Assembly: GCF_014205015.1 (NCBI RefSeq)
Contig: NZ_JACHMO010000001.1
Coordinates: 5,890,001 to 5,954,000 of the forward strand
Origin: Saccharothrix ecbatanensis
GTDB taxonomy: Bacteria; Actinomycetota; Actinomycetes; Mycobacteriales; Pseudonocardiaceae
DNA: 64,000 nt
Direction of reading: 5' to 3'
Shown: positions 25,196-33,820 of the stretch, piece after piece
Position numbering within the stretch: the first letter of the stretch is position 1
Layout: each line of letters opens with the position of its first letter
Position numbers and translations under genes: made by a program
Notes under the pieces: generated by a model
What the model saw: the letters and a program-made list of their open reading frames with translations, nothing else
Told to the model about the DNA's origin: nothing
Databases searched by the model: none

Positions 25196-26011
25196 GTGTC
25201 GATCGTCCCGAATTCTCCCGCGTTGGCCGAACTGCACTACGGCGCGCCGTGCTGGGTGGACATCGCCACCAGCGACCTCCAGGCCACGGTCGACTTCTAC
25301 GCCGGTCTCTTCGGCTGGTACTTCTCCGACGTCCAGGGCCGCACGGTCGCGCTGGTCGACGGGCTGCCGGTGGCCGAACTCGTCGCCGCCGACCAGCCGA
25401 GCGCGTGGACGCTGTACCTGAACACGCCGCACGCCCGTGCCACCGCCGACAAGGCGCACGCGTTGGGCGGCACGGTGCTCGGCGAACCGTCCGACCTGGT
25501 CACGCTGCTCGCCGACCCGACCGGGGCGGTGGTCGGCTTCCGGCACGTGCCGGCCGACTGGGTGTTCGGCACCGTCGGGCACGGCGCGTACGCGTGGGCC
25601 GAGCTGAACACCCGTGACGGGCACGGGGCGGACGAGTTCTTCGGCGAGCTGTGCGGCTACGAAATCACCCAGATCGGTGACGGCAAGGCAGTCGACTACA
25701 CGATCTGGGCACTGCACGGCCACACCGTGCTCGGCCGGCAGCGGATGGGCCGTGCGTTCGCGCCGGGCACCCCGCCGCACTGGATGGTGTACTTCACCGC
25801 CGCGCCGGAGATCGGCACGGACTCGGCCGCGTCCCGGGTGCTCGAACTGGGCGGACGCGTCACCGTGGAGCCGTACGACACGCCGTTCGGCCGGATCACG
25901 GTCGTCGCCGACCACACGGGCGCGGTGTTCTCGGTGATCGACCCATCCCGCACCACACCGCTGTCCGACGACGACACCGGCTCACGCGTAGACGACCCGT
26001 ACGACGACTAG
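25196..26011 (+). CDS. VOC family protein with two glyoxalase/bleomycin-resistance-like domains
   Basis: Cytosolic protein of 271 residues made of two vicinal-oxygen-chelate modules. Repeat 1 starts PCWVDIATSDLQATVDFYAGLFGW; repeat 2 starts AWAELNTRDGHGADEFFGELCGYE. This two-module form is common in actinomycetes and is often labelled hydroxylase or glyoxalase without proof. The GTG at 25196 has an excellent site (AGGAGGT) eight bases upstream. It converges on cdsA with 16 bp between stops. No catalytic assignment is justified. Confidence 0.88.
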   Translation: MSIVPNSPALAELHYGAPCWVDIATSDLQATVDFYAGLFGWYFSDVQGRTVALVDGLPVAELVAADQPSAWTLYLNTPHARATADKAHALGGTVLGEPSDLVTLLADPTGAVVGFRHVPADWVFGTVGHGAYAWAELNTRDGHGADEFFGELCGYEITQIGDGKAVDYTIWALHGHTVLGRQRMGRAFAPGTPPHWMVYFTAAPEIGTDSAASRVLELGGRVTVEPYDTPFGRITVVADHTGAVFSVIDPSRTTPLSDDDTGSRVDDPYDD

Positions 26012-26027
26012 CGGCTGGACGAAGCGG

Positions 26028-26873
26028 CTAGACGAACACGTACAGCAGCAGCCAGGCCACCACGGCCGACGGCAGCAGCGAGTCCATCCGGTCCATCAGC
26101 CCGCCGTGGCCGGGCAGCAGCGTGCCCATGTCCTTGATCTTGAGATCGCGCTTGATCAGCGACTCGACCAGGTCGCCGGTCGTCGCGGTGACCACCAGCG
26201 CCGCGCCGAACAGCACGCCCTGCCACCACTGGCCGTCCAGCATCACGCCGACGGTGATCGCGCCACCGCCCATGCCCGCCACCATCGAGCCCGCGAAACC
26301 CTCCCAGGACTTCTTCGGGCTGATGGTGGGGGCCATCGGGTGCTTGCCGAAGAGCACACCGGCCGCGTACCCGCCGGTGTCGGACAGCACGACGCCGATC
26401 AGGAACGCCAGGACGCGGAACACGCCGTCGTCGGGCACGACCAGCATGACCGCGAACGCCGCGAACACGGCCACGTACGCGACCGTGAAGATGGACGCGG
26501 TGACGTCCCGCAGGTAGCCGTTCGAGCCGTCCTTGAGCCGCCAGATCAGGCACACCAGGATGGTCAGCACGAACGCGCTCAGCACCCCGTCGCGCCCGAA
26601 CGGCCAGGCCAGCCACACCACGGCCTGCCCGCCCAGCAGCACGGGCACCATCGCCACCCGGATGCCCGCGCTGCGCTTGAGCGCGCCCGTCAGCTCGTAC
26701 ATGGACACGGCCACCGCGGCGGCGACGACGCCGACGAACAACTCGCGCACCGTCAACAGCGCGACAAGGATGACGGCGCCCATGCCGAGACCCACGGCGA
26801 TGGCCGCGGGCAGGTTGCGCCCCGCGCGTGACACGCTCTTCTCCGGCGCGTCCTGGTCACCGCCGCCTGACAC
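26028..26873 (-). CDS. cdsA: Phosphatidate cytidylyltransferase (CDP-diacylglycerol synthase)
   Basis: Integral membrane enzyme making CDP-diacylglycerol from phosphatidate and CTP, the branch point for phospholipids. 281 residues with about eight hydrophobic segments. The C-terminal family signature is complete: SLIKRDLKIKDMGTLLPGHG followed by GLMDRMDS, with the metal-binding acidic residues. The GTG at 26873 has AGGAG eight bases upstream, which settles the start against an earlier ATG at 26912. It lies after frr in the leftward series rpsB - tsf - pyrH - frr - cdsA. Confidence 0.95.
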   Translation of the reverse strand: MSGGGDQDAPEKSVSRAGRNLPAAIAVGLGMGAVILVALLTVRELFVGVVAAAVAVSMYELTGALKRSAGIRVAMVPVLLGGQAVVWLAWPFGRDGVLSAFVLTILVCLIWRLKDGSNGYLRDVTASIFTVAYVAVFAAFAVMLVVPDDGVFRVLAFLIGVVLSDTGGYAAGVLFGKHPMAPTISPKKSWEGFAGSMVAGMGGGAITVGVMLDGQWWQGVLFGAALVVTATTGDLVESLIKRDLKIKDMGTLLPGHGGLMDRMDSLLPSAVVAWLLLYVFV

Positions 26874-26957
26874 CTGGTGTGCTCCTATCACGGCCGCCGA
26901 CCGGCCAAGCAATGCGCGCGGCCGGTGACCCGGACCCGCCGAACCGACGTGACCGAC

Positions 26958-27515
26958 CTAGACCTCAAGCAGCTCGGCTTCCTTGTGCTTGACCAGGTCG
27001 TCGATCTGGGCGACGTACCGGTGGGTGACGTTCTCCAGCTCCTTCTCGGCGCGGGAGCCGTCGTCCTCGCCGACCTCGCCGTCCTTGACCAGGCGGTCCA
27101 GCTCTTCCTTGGCCTTGCGGCGGATGTTGCGGATGGACACCTTGGCGTCCTCGCCCTTGCTCTTGGCGACCTTCACCATCTCGCGCCGACGTTCCTCGGA
27201 CAGCTGCGGGATCACCACGCGGATGATCGAGCCGTCGTTGCTCGGGTTCACGCCCAGGTCCGAGTCGCGGATGGCCTTCTCGACCGCGTTCAGCTGGGTG
27301 GCGTCGTAGGGCTTGATCACCGCCATGCGCGCCTCCGGGATGGCGACGCTGGCGAGCTGGTTCAACGGGGTCGGCGAACCGTAGTACTCGACCACGATGC
27401 GGGAGAACATCGAGGGGTTGGCACGGCCGGTGCGCACCGCGGCCAGGTCCTCCTTCGCCACTGACACCGCTTTTTCCATCTTCTCCTCGGCGTCGAGGAG
27501 GGTCTCGTCAATCAC
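26958..27515 (-). CDS. frr: Ribosome recycling factor
   Basis: Splits post-termination ribosomes together with EF-G. 185 residues, the exact family length, from the GTG at 27515 with GGGAG upstream. Domain I helices begin at [14 protein letters not shown] and end with EEELD-type heptads ([25 protein letters not shown]); the [10 protein letters not shown] motif and the [14 protein letters not shown] loop of domain II are intact. It follows pyrH by 46 bp. Confidence 0.97.
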   Translation of the reverse strand: MIDETLLDAEEKMEKAVSVAKEDLAAVRTGRANPSMFSRIVVEYYGSPTPLNQLASVAIPEARMAVIKPYDATQLNAVEKAIRDSDLGVNPSNDGSIIRVVIPQLSEERRREMVKVAKSKGEDAKVSIRNIRRKAKEELDRLVKDGEVGEDDGSRAEKELENVTHRYVAQIDDLVKHKEAELLEV

Positions 27516-27561
27516 GACTGACTCCCTTGGTGTGCGCAGTTCGGCTCGAATCCCAGCAGGT

Positions 27562-28344
27562 CTAGAAGGACGGGCGACCACCGGGGGTGCTCACCAGTGT
27601 GCCGATCTTCTCACCACGGACGGCGCGGGCGATGTTGCCCTCGGTGAGCAGGTTGAAGACCATGATCGGCATGTTGTTGTCCATGCACAGGCTGAACGCG
27701 GTCGCGTCGGCGACGTTCAGTCCGCGTTCCAGCACTTCCCGGTGGGTGATGTTGTCGAACATCAGCGCGTCCGGGTCGGTCTTCGGGTCGGCGGTGTAGA
27801 CGCCGTCAACGGCCTTGGCCATCAGGACGACCTCACAACCGATCTCCAGCGCGCGCTGCGCGGCCGTGGTGTCCGTGGAGAAGTACGGCATTCCGGCGCC
27901 GCCGCCGAAGATCACCACGCGCCCCTTGTCAAGGTGTCGCATGGCCCGGCGGGGGATGTAGGACTCGGCGATCTGGCCCATCGTGATGGCCGTCTGCACG
28001 CGGGTCTCGATGCCGTGCTCGCGTTCCAGGAAGTCCTGAAGGGCGAGGCAGTTCATCACGGTGCCGAGCATGCCCATGTAGTCGGCGCGGCTGCGGTCCA
28101 TGCCGCGCTGCTGCAACTCGGCGCCGCGGAAGAAGTTGCCGCCGCCGATGACGACCGCGACCTGCACCCCGCTCCGGACGACCGCGGCGATCTGGCGCGA
28201 CACTGTCTGCACGACGTCGGGGTCGACGCCGACACCGCCGCCGCCGAACATCTCGCCGCCCAGCTTGAGCATCACCCGGCGGTAGCCGTGTACGGGCTGG
28301 TCGTCGGCGTGATCCGCTTTCGCGGTGTCTACCTCTGCGCTCAC
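27562..28344 (-). CDS. pyrH: UMP kinase
   Basis: Phosphorylates UMP to UDP with ATP; an amino-acid-kinase-fold homohexamer. 260 residues from the GTG at 28344, which has AGGAGG upstream. Motifs: [13 protein letters not shown] (phosphate loop), [12 protein letters not shown], and the UMP site region [26 protein letters not shown] is the typical ATP-side segment. A hairpin separates it from tsf upstream, and frr follows. Confidence 0.97.
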   Translation of the reverse strand: MSAEVDTAKADHADDQPVHGYRRVMLKLGGEMFGGGGVGVDPDVVQTVSRQIAAVVRSGVQVAVVIGGGNFFRGAELQQRGMDRSRADYMGMLGTVMNCLALQDFLEREHGIETRVQTAITMGQIAESYIPRRAMRHLDKGRVVIFGGGAGMPYFSTDTTAAQRALEIGCEVVLMAKAVDGVYTADPKTDPDALMFDNITHREVLERGLNVADATAFSLCMDNNMPIMVFNLLTEGNIARAVRGEKIGTLVSTPGGRPSF

Positions 28345-28366
28345 AGGTCCTCCTCTGGACACGGCA

Positions 28367-28403
28367 AGGGCGGGGTCGCGACGTCTGCGCGCAACCCCGC
28401 CCT
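28367..28403 (-). terminator. Hairpin between tsf and pyrH
   Basis: Perfect 10-bp inverted repeat AGGGCGGGGT (28367-28376) / ACCCCGCCCT (28394-28403) nine bases after the tsf stop and upstream of pyrH. It could act as a partial terminator or RNA-end stabiliser inside the operon. Confidence 0.5.
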
Positions 28404-28411
28404 CACGCGAA

Positions 28412-29227
28412 TCAGGCCTGGCCGACCTCGAACCGGGCGAAGCGGGTCACGGTGACCCCGGCCTCGTCCAGCACGGCCTTGACGGTCTTCTTGGACTCCG
28501 TCACGGATGACTGCTCCAAGAGCACGACTTCCTTGAAGAAGCCGTTCACCCGACCCTCGACGATCTTGGACAGCGCCGCTTCCGGCTTGCCCTCCTCGCG
28601 AGCGGTCTCCTCGGCGATGTGGCGCTCGTTGGCCACGATGTCCGCGGGGACCTCGTCCCGGGTGAGGAAGCGCGGGCGCATCGCGGCGATCTGCATCGCG
28701 GTGCCGCGGGCGGCGTCCTCGTTGTCGCCGGAGTACTCGACCATCACGCCGACGGCCGGCGGCAGGTCCGCGGCGCGGCGGTGCAGGTAGGTGGTCACGG
28801 TGCCGTCGAAAACGGCGACCTTGGCCAGCTCCAGCTTCTCGCCGATCTTCGCGGAGAACTCCTGCACGACCGCTTCGATGCTCTTGCCGTCGAGCTCCGC
28901 GGCCTTCAGGACGTCGACGTCGGCCGGGCGCGTGGCCTTGGCGACGGCGACGATCCGGGAGGCCAGCTCCTGGAAGTCGTCGTTCTTCGCGACGAAGTCC
29001 GTCTCGCAGCGCAGCTCGATCATCACGCCGTCCTCGGCCACGACGAGGCCGTTGGAGGTCGTGCGCTCGGCGCGCTTGCCGACGTCCTTCGCACCCTTGA
29101 TCCGCAGGATCTCGATCGCCTTGTCGAAGTCGCCGTCGGTCTCCTCAAGCGCCTTCTTGCAGTCCATCATGCCTGCGGCGGTCAGCTCGCGGAGGCGCTT
29201 CACGTCAGCGGCGGTGTAGTTCGCCAT
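28412..29227 (-). CDS. tsf: Elongation factor Ts
   Basis: Nucleotide exchange factor for EF-Tu. 271 residues. The N-terminal UBA-like domain starts [20 protein letters not shown], and the EF-Tu contact motif is seen as [15 protein letters not shown]. The C-terminal core includes [22 protein letters not shown]. The ATG at 29227 is preceded by a GGAACGGGAA stretch as ribosome site. It lies 145 bp after rpsB, with a 16-bp hairpin between. Confidence 0.97.
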   Translation of the reverse strand: MANYTAADVKRLRELTAAGMMDCKKALEETDGDFDKAIEILRIKGAKDVGKRAERTTSNGLVVAEDGVMIELRCETDFVAKNDDFQELASRIVAVAKATRPADVDVLKAAELDGKSIEAVVQEFSAKIGEKLELAKVAVFDGTVTTYLHRRAADLPPAVGVMVEYSGDNEDAARGTAMQIAAMRPRFLTRDEVPADIVANERHIAEETAREEGKPEAALSKIVEGRVNGFFKEVVLLEQSSVTESKKTVKAVLDEAGVTVTRFARFEVGQA

Positions 29228-29327
29228 CGTGCGATTTCCCGTTCCTTCTGCGGTCTGATCGTCGACTTCGCCGCTGAATCTGTCAGTCGGCTCGCCGACG
29301 TGGCTTGGCGCTGGGGTGGTGCTGTGC

Positions 29328-29366
29328 GCGCGCCGCGCCCACCGTTCACGGGTGGGCGCGGCGCGC
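29328..29366 (-). terminator. Perfect 16-bp hairpin between rpsB and tsf
   Basis: GCGCGCCGCGCCCACC (29328-29343) and its exact complement (29351-29366) around a seven-base loop, starting six bases after the rpsB stop. No U-tract follows. It may attenuate tsf relative to rpsB or protect the rpsB RNA end. Confidence 0.65.
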
Positions 29367-29372
29367 GGTGGA

Positions 29373-30260
29373 TCAGGACTGCGCGGGCTCGCTGCTCTCG
29401 GCGGCGGGCGCCTCGGCAGCAGGCTCCTCGGCAGCAGGCTCCTCGGGAGCGGCGGCAGCGGCAGCAGCGGGCACGTCCGCGCCCACCAGCAGCTCCTGCT
29501 CCCACTCGGCCAGCGGCTCGTCCTGGCCGGGCTCGGGCTTGTCCTCGCCCTCGGCGGCCTTGGTGCGGGCGCCGGAGCGCGCCATCAGACCGGCGGCGGC
29601 GGCCTCGGCCACCACCTTGGTCAGCAGCGCGGCGGACCGGATCGCGTCGTCGTTACCCGGAATCGGGTAGTCGACCTCGTCCGGGTCGCAGTTCGTGTCG
29701 AGGATCGCCACGATCGGGATGTTCAGCTTGCGCGCCTCGCCGACGGCGATGTGCTCCTTCTTGGTGTCCACGATCCACACGGCGCTGGGCACCTTGGACA
29801 TGTCGCGGATACCGCCGAGCGTGCGCTCCAGCTTGTCCTTCTCACGGTTCATCATCAGGATTTCCTTCTTGGTGAAACCCTGGAAACCGCCGGTCTGCTC
29901 CATCGACTCAAGTTCCTTGAGCCGCTGGAGGCGCTTGTGGACCGTGGAGAAGTTGGTGAGCATGCCGCCCAGCCAACGCTGGTTCACGAAGGGCATGCCG
30001 ACGCGGAGGGCCTCGTTGGCGATGGCCTCCTGCGCCTGCTTCTTCGTGCCGATGAACAGGATCGAACCGCCGTGCGCGACCGTTTCCCGAACGAACTCGT
30101 AAGCCCGGTCGATGTAGGTCAGCGTCTGCTGGAGGTCGATGATGTAGATGCCATTGCGCTCGGTGAAGATGTAGCGCTTCATCTTCGGGTTCCAGCGGCG
30201 GGTCTGGTGCCCGAAGTGCACGCCGCTGTCGAGCAGCTGCTTCATGGTGACGACGGCCAT
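29373..30260 (-). CDS. rpsB: 30S ribosomal protein S2
   Basis: Structural protein of the small subunit. 295 residues from the ATG at 30260 ([21 protein letters not shown]). S2 signatures are intact, e.g. the region from [27 protein letters not shown] and [28 protein letters not shown]. The C-terminal tail after about residue 245 is long and Ala/Glu/Pro-rich (repeats of PAAE/EEPAAE), a common actinobacterial extension. Extra in-frame sequence upstream of the ATG is not conserved. Confidence 0.97.
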   Translation of the reverse strand: MAVVTMKQLLDSGVHFGHQTRRWNPKMKRYIFTERNGIYIIDLQQTLTYIDRAYEFVRETVAHGGSILFIGTKKQAQEAIANEALRVGMPFVNQRWLGGMLTNFSTVHKRLQRLKELESMEQTGGFQGFTKKEILMMNREKDKLERTLGGIRDMSKVPSAVWIVDTKKEHIAVGEARKLNIPIVAILDTNCDPDEVDYPIPGNDDAIRSAALLTKVVAEAAAAGLMARSGARTKAAEGEDKPEPGQDEPLAEWEQELLVGADVPAAAAAAAPEEPAAEEPAAEAPAAESSEPAQS

Positions 30261-30486
30261 GGCCGGGTTCGCACCTCTTCGATCAGGCGCGCCGGGCTTC
30301 GAGGCCGGCACGCGTTCCGGTTCGTCGCGGCGGGCCGGGTCGGACCGCCGCCCTGGTGCCCTTGCCGTCGTCCGAACCGGAGGGTTTTCACCTCAGGACC
30401 GCCGGACGCCGTGACTCGGCCGTGGGAACGGGTCGGGTCTGCATTGGCACGCGAAGTCGTCCCGCACTTACACGGGCCGCGGACCG

Positions 30487-30516
30487 AGTGTACGCCGGTC
30501 AGGGGGAGAACAACGA
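30487..30516 (-). promoter_or_regulatory. Candidate rpsB promoter
   Basis: On the minus strand TACACT (30492-30487) is a good -10. The -35 is either TTGTTC (15-bp spacer) or TCGTTG (18-bp spacer), both imperfect. Transcription would start near 30480. Confidence 0.35.
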
Positions 30517-30528
30517 ACCGGCCCCGAG

Positions 30529-30556
30529 TTGTCCACAGGCCCCGAGGTTGTCCACA
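30529..30556. repeat. Pair of DnaA-box-like sequences, 19 bp apart
   Basis: TTGTCCACA at 30529-30537 and again at 30548-30556, both perfect matches to the high-GC actinobacterial DnaA box. A second pair with the same 19-bp spacing lies at 36907-36934. There is no dnaA or dnaN nearby. Confidence 0.6.
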
Positions 30557-30607
30557 GTTCCGGAGAAGCCACTGGTAGCCCCCGGTCCGCGCCGGAACGC
30601 TGGACCC

Positions 30608-31264
30608 ATGACTCCCACGATGCGAACACTGCTGGTCCTGGCCTTGACAGCTTTCCTGACGGTACCCCTGGCGCCCCTGACGGCGTCCGCGCGGGCCTCC
30701 CGTCCACCACGCTTCACCTGGCCCCTCGCGCCACCGCGCGAGGTGGTCCGCGTGTTCGAGGCCCCGGCGACCGAGTACGCCGCCGGGCACCGAGGAGTGG
30801 ACCTGGCCGCACCCCCGGGCGCCGCAGTCCTCGCCGCGGGTGACGCGGTGGTGCTGCACGCGGGCCCGGTGGCGGACCGGCCGGTGATCTCGCTGTTGCA
30901 CGCGGGCGGCCTGCGGACGACGTACGAGCCGGTGGAGGTCAGCGTGCGGAGAGGTCAGCCGGTGCGCCGGGGTGACCGGATCGGCACACTGCGCGCGGGT
31001 CACGAGGGCTGCCCGACAGAAGCCTGCCTCCACTGGGGCGCACTACGCGTAGTGCCCAGGCGCACCTACCTGGACCCGTTGCGCCTCCTATCCCCCGGCC
31101 CGGTCCGCCTGCTGCCAAGCGCGGCCACCACCCCACCCGGCCCTCAACCCACCCGCTCGCTGACCTCGCCCCGCCCACTAACCCCTGGCTGCCAACCCAC
31201 TTGCCCCGGCCAGTCGCTAGCCGCCGGCCCTCAAAACCGACCCGGCCCCCGACCCGCCCGCTAG
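30608..31264 (+). CDS. Secreted M23 (LytM-like) peptidoglycan hydrolase-family protein, degenerate active site
   Basis: Exported protein of 218 residues with an N-terminal signal peptide (TLLVLALTAFLTVPLAPLTASARA). The M23 fold is recognisable: GHRGVDLAAPPGAAVLAAGDAVV carries the first zinc motif (HxxxD), but the second motif, normally HxH, reads CLHWG, so the first histidine is replaced by cysteine. It may be a weak enzyme or a non-catalytic LytM regulator. The C-terminal 60 residues are Pro/Thr/Ser-rich and low in complexity. It is divergent from rpsB; M. tuberculosis has an M23 gene at the same place. Confidence 0.85.
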   Translation: MTPTMRTLLVLALTAFLTVPLAPLTASARASRPPRFTWPLAPPREVVRVFEAPATEYAAGHRGVDLAAPPGAAVLAAGDAVVLHAGPVADRPVISLLHAGGLRTTYEPVEVSVRRGQPVRRGDRIGTLRAGHEGCPTEACLHWGALRVVPRRTYLDPLRLLSPGPVRLLPSAATTPPGPQPTRSLTSPRPLTPGCQPTCPGQSLAAGPQNRPGPRPAR

Positions 31265-31609
31265 CTGGCCTCGTCCGGCCCACTAACCGCCGGCTGCCCA
31301 ACCCACCCGGCTGCCGGACCGAGCGGCCCGCCCAATCGCCTCGCCGCCCGACCACCTAGCCGCCCGACCTCTCGATCGCCAGCGCGCCAACTGCCCGACC
31401 GTTGACCCGCCCAGCCCAACGCACTTGGTCGCTCGACCACCCGATCGCCTGGGCCGCCCGAACCACCCGGCCACCGACCTCGGAACCCCACTTGACCGCT
31501 TGGCCCGCTCTCGGCTCGCTTGTCCCGTCGAAGGTGGAGCCGCCGCCTGATCGCCGGCCGCTGAGCAGACCGATTCGCTGAGCGACCAGTCGCGTGAGCG
31601 GTCCGGTGG
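31265..31609. other. Low-complexity intergenic region
   Basis: 345 bp between the convergent M23 and whiG genes. It is made of degenerate CCGCCCGACC/CCTAGCCGCCCGACC-like units that continue the compositional pattern of the M23 tail. No gene, promoter or perfect hairpin is evident. Confidence 0.5.
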
Positions 31610-32836
31610 CTAGGCCTCCAGCTGTTCGTTCAGCTTGGTGCGCAGGCGCAACACCGCGCGAGTGTGTAGCTGGCAGACTCGGGATTCGGTCACGCCTAGG
31701 ACCTTGCCGATCTCGGCCAACGTCAGGTTCTCGAAGTAGTACAGCGTGACCACGACCCGGTCCCGTTCGGCGAGCTGCGCGATCGCGTCGGCGAGCTGGC
31801 GGCGACTGTCCAGGTCGACCAGGGTCGCGATCGGGTCCTCCGCGCCCTCGTCCGGCAAGGACTCGGCCAGGGACGAACCCGCACCACCGGTACTCCGGCC
31901 CGCCGCGATCAGCTCGTCCAGTGCCACGACGCTGGTCAGCTGGAGCTGCGCGTAGAGCTCCCGCAGTTCACCAAGGCCGATCTTCAGCTCGGCGGCGAGC
32001 TCGCGGTCGGTCGGGGTGCGTTGGAACCGTGCGCCTAGGCGTTCAAGGGCGCGCTCGACGTCGCGGGCCCGGCTGCGGACCGAGCGGGGCACCCAGTCCT
32101 GCGAGCGGAGGTCGTCGAGGATCGCGCCGCGGATGCGCTGCATCGCGTAGGTCTCGAACTTCAGGCCCCGCTCGGGCTCGAACTTCTCGATCGCGTCGAC
32201 CAGGCCGAAGATGCCGGACTGGATCAGGTCGCCCACGTCGACGTGCGCGGGCAGGCCGGTGCCGACTCGGCCCGCGACGTACTTCACCAGCGGCGCGTAG
32301 TGGAGCACGAGCCGGTCCCGGAGAGCTTGCTGTCGCGACTGGCCGTAGGTGTGCCAGAGCGCGATGATCCCGGCTTCCACGTCATCCGCGGTGCGCTCGG
32401 ATGCCCCGTGGGCCGGCCTCCCCACGACCGCTGCCACGGCGTGCCCGTTGCGGGGTAGGTCGGCAGCGATGTCAGCAGCGAGGGGGTCGGGGTCGGAGGC
32501 AGAGGCGGGGTCGGGGTCGGGGTCGGGCATGGGATCACCGGGCAGGGGATCACCGGGCAGGGCGTCACCGGGGAGCGCGTCACCGGGCGGGCGTTCGTCA
32601 GGCAGGGCTGCGCCGCCGGAGGGGCGGAAGGGCTCGTCGGGTCGGGCCGCGCCGTTCCGAGGTTCGGCTCGTGGGGCTTCACCGCGCAGGTGCTCGCCGT
32701 CGACGCGGTGACCGTTCGTCCCAGCCGGGGTGCGCGCCGCCGACGAGGTCCCGACGTGCGCGGCGGAGGGAGAGGTCACGGTTGCGGTCCGCGAACCTCC
32801 CCCTGCGACGTCAGGAGCGGGGGTGGGTTCGGTCAT
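31610..32836 (-). CDS. whiG: RNA polymerase sigma factor, FliA/WhiG family
   Basis: Alternative sigma factor of the flagellar/sporulation group. Region 2 is clear ([47 protein letters not shown]), then region 3 ([18 protein letters not shown]) and region 4 ([30 protein letters not shown]). The conserved protein starts only at about residue 150. The first 150 residues are acidic, Pro-rich and repetitive, including a P-G-D-x-L repeat encoded by four 15-bp units. The ATG at 32836 overlaps xerC by 26 bp; a later start such as the GTG at VEAGIIALW is possible. In Streptomyces WhiG triggers sporulation septation, and whiG there also lies near rpsB and tsf. Confidence 0.92.
   Translation of the reverse strand: MTEPTPAPDVAGGGSRTATVTSPSAAHVGTSSAARTPAGTNGHRVDGEHLRGEAPRAEPRNGAARPDEPFRPSGGAALPDERPPGDALPGDALPGDPLPGDPMPDPDPDPASASDPDPLAADIAADLPRNGHAVAAVVGRPAHGASERTADDVEAGIIALWHTYGQSRQQALRDRLVLHYAPLVKYVAGRVGTGLPAHVDVGDLIQSGIFGLVDAIEKFEPERGLKFETYAMQRIRGAILDDLRSQDWVPRSVRSRARDVERALERLGARFQRTPTDRELAAELKIGLGELRELYAQLQLTSVVALDELIAAGRSTGGAGSSLAESLPDEGAEDPIATLVDLDSRRQLADAIAQLAERDRVVVTLYYFENLTLAEIGKVLGVTESRVCQLHTRAVLRLRTKLNEQLEA
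32531..32590 (-). repeat. Four 15-bp tandem units in the 5' part of whiG
   Basis: Units GGGATCACCGGGCAG, GGGATCACCGGGCAG, GGCGTCACCGGGGAG and CGCGTCACCGGGCGG (plus-strand reading), the first two identical. They encode the PGDxL repeat in the N-terminal extension. A GGGGTC-rich run (DPDPDP) adjoins them. Confidence 0.75.
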
Positions 32837-33788
32837 GGATCGCCTTCAGCCGTTCGACGGTGACGTGTGTGTAGAGCTGAGTCGTTGCGAGCGTAGCGTG
32901 ACCAAGAAGCTCTTGGACGGTGCGCAGGTCCGCTCCCCCTTCCAACAGGTGCGTGGCCGCGGAGTGGCGTAGGCCGTGGGGGCCGGTGTCGACCGTTCCC
33001 GGCACCCCGCCCACTACATCGTGGACAATCCGCCTGGCGGTACGCGGGTCGAGCCGGCCGCCTCGCGCACCGATCAGCAGTGCGCGTTGTGAACGGTCGT
33101 TGACCAGCGTTGATCGGCCGTGTTCCATCCAGCGCCGTACAGCGCGTTCGGCCGGAACGCCGAACGGCACGGTGCGTTCGCGCCTCCCCTTGCCCAGAAC
33201 CCGAATCACCCTTTGGGAGTAGTCCACGTCGTCGAGGTCGAGACCGCACAACTCGGCGACCCGGACGCCTGTCGCATACAGCAACTCCACCACGGCTTGG
33301 TCACGGAGCGCAACCGGATCGCCCTGTTCCGCACCCAATTCGGCGGCGGCCATCGCCGCGCCGGCCTGGTCCGGCCGCAACACCACGGGAAGGGTCCGGT
33401 GGGGCCTGGGTGCGGCGAGGCGCGGCCCCGGATCGGTGGCTAGCAGGCCGTTCCGGGCAGCCCACGCGGTGAAAGTGCGGGCTGCGGCAGCGCGCCGGGC
33501 CATCGTCGTCCGGCTCGAACCGGCGGAATGCTGGGAAGCCAGCCAGGACCGCAAGCCGGGCAGGTCGATCGCTTCCACGGTGGCGTGCTCGGGCGACCCG
33601 CCGGCTAAGTGGACCAACAACGCGACCACATCGCCGAGGTACGCGCGAACCGTGTGCGGGGACAGCCCGCGCTCCATGGCGAGGTGGCGTTCGTACCGGT
33701 CAAGGGCTGTCGTCACGTCTCCGGGCAGCCCACGGCGCAGGCGGACAAGATCGACACGACGTGTCCGAGCGGGCGGCGGCGGGGACAT
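32811..33788 (-). CDS. xerC: Tyrosine recombinase XerC
   Basis: Resolves chromosome dimers at dif sites with XerD. 325 residues. The N-terminal SAM-like core-binding domain is seen at [26 protein letters not shown]. The catalytic domain has Arg in ATGVRVAEL, Lys in LGKGRRER, the H-x-x-R of [18 protein letters not shown], then His in [17 protein letters not shown] and the nucleophile Tyr in the same segment. Housekeeping position between whiG and dprA argues against a mobile-element integrase. It starts with ATG at 33788. Confidence 0.94.
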   Translation of the reverse strand: MSPPPPARTRRVDLVRLRRGLPGDVTTALDRYERHLAMERGLSPHTVRAYLGDVVALLVHLAGGSPEHATVEAIDLPGLRSWLASQHSAGSSRTTMARRAAAARTFTAWAARNGLLATDPGPRLAAPRPHRTLPVVLRPDQAGAAMAAAELGAEQGDPVALRDQAVVELLYATGVRVAELCGLDLDDVDYSQRVIRVLGKGRRERTVPFGVPAERAVRRWMEHGRSTLVNDRSQRALLIGARGGRLDPRTARRIVHDVVGGVPGTVDTGPHGLRHSAATHLLEGGADLRTVQELLGHATLATTQLYTHVTVERLKAIHDRTHPRS

Positions 33789-33820
33789 ACCCCTGACGCT
33801 GCGCCCTCAAGCGCCCTTGG

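Larger units (their letters stand above)
30261..30607. other. Divergent intergenic region upstream of rpsB and the M23 gene
   Basis: 347 bp without a credible gene. A candidate rpsB promoter lies at 30487-30516, giving a leader of about 220 nt that could hold an S2 autoregulatory structure; I cannot fold it reliably. Two DnaA-box-like sequences occupy 30529-30556. Short ORFs here lack start signals and coding character. Confidence 0.5.

Noticed and set aside
23384..26011. Secondary-metabolite gene cluster (reductase, methyltransferase, VOC protein)
   Set aside because: There is no core synthase, the genes are on different strands, and each family is common in primary metabolism.
30529..30556. 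Replication origin
   Set aside because: Only two DnaA boxes are present, without dnaA, dnaN, gyr genes or an AT-rich unwinding region.
32811..33788. Integrase suggesting a prophage or genomic island
   Set aside because: The sequence and its place between whiG and dprA are those of housekeeping XerC. No att duplication or phage gene is nearby.
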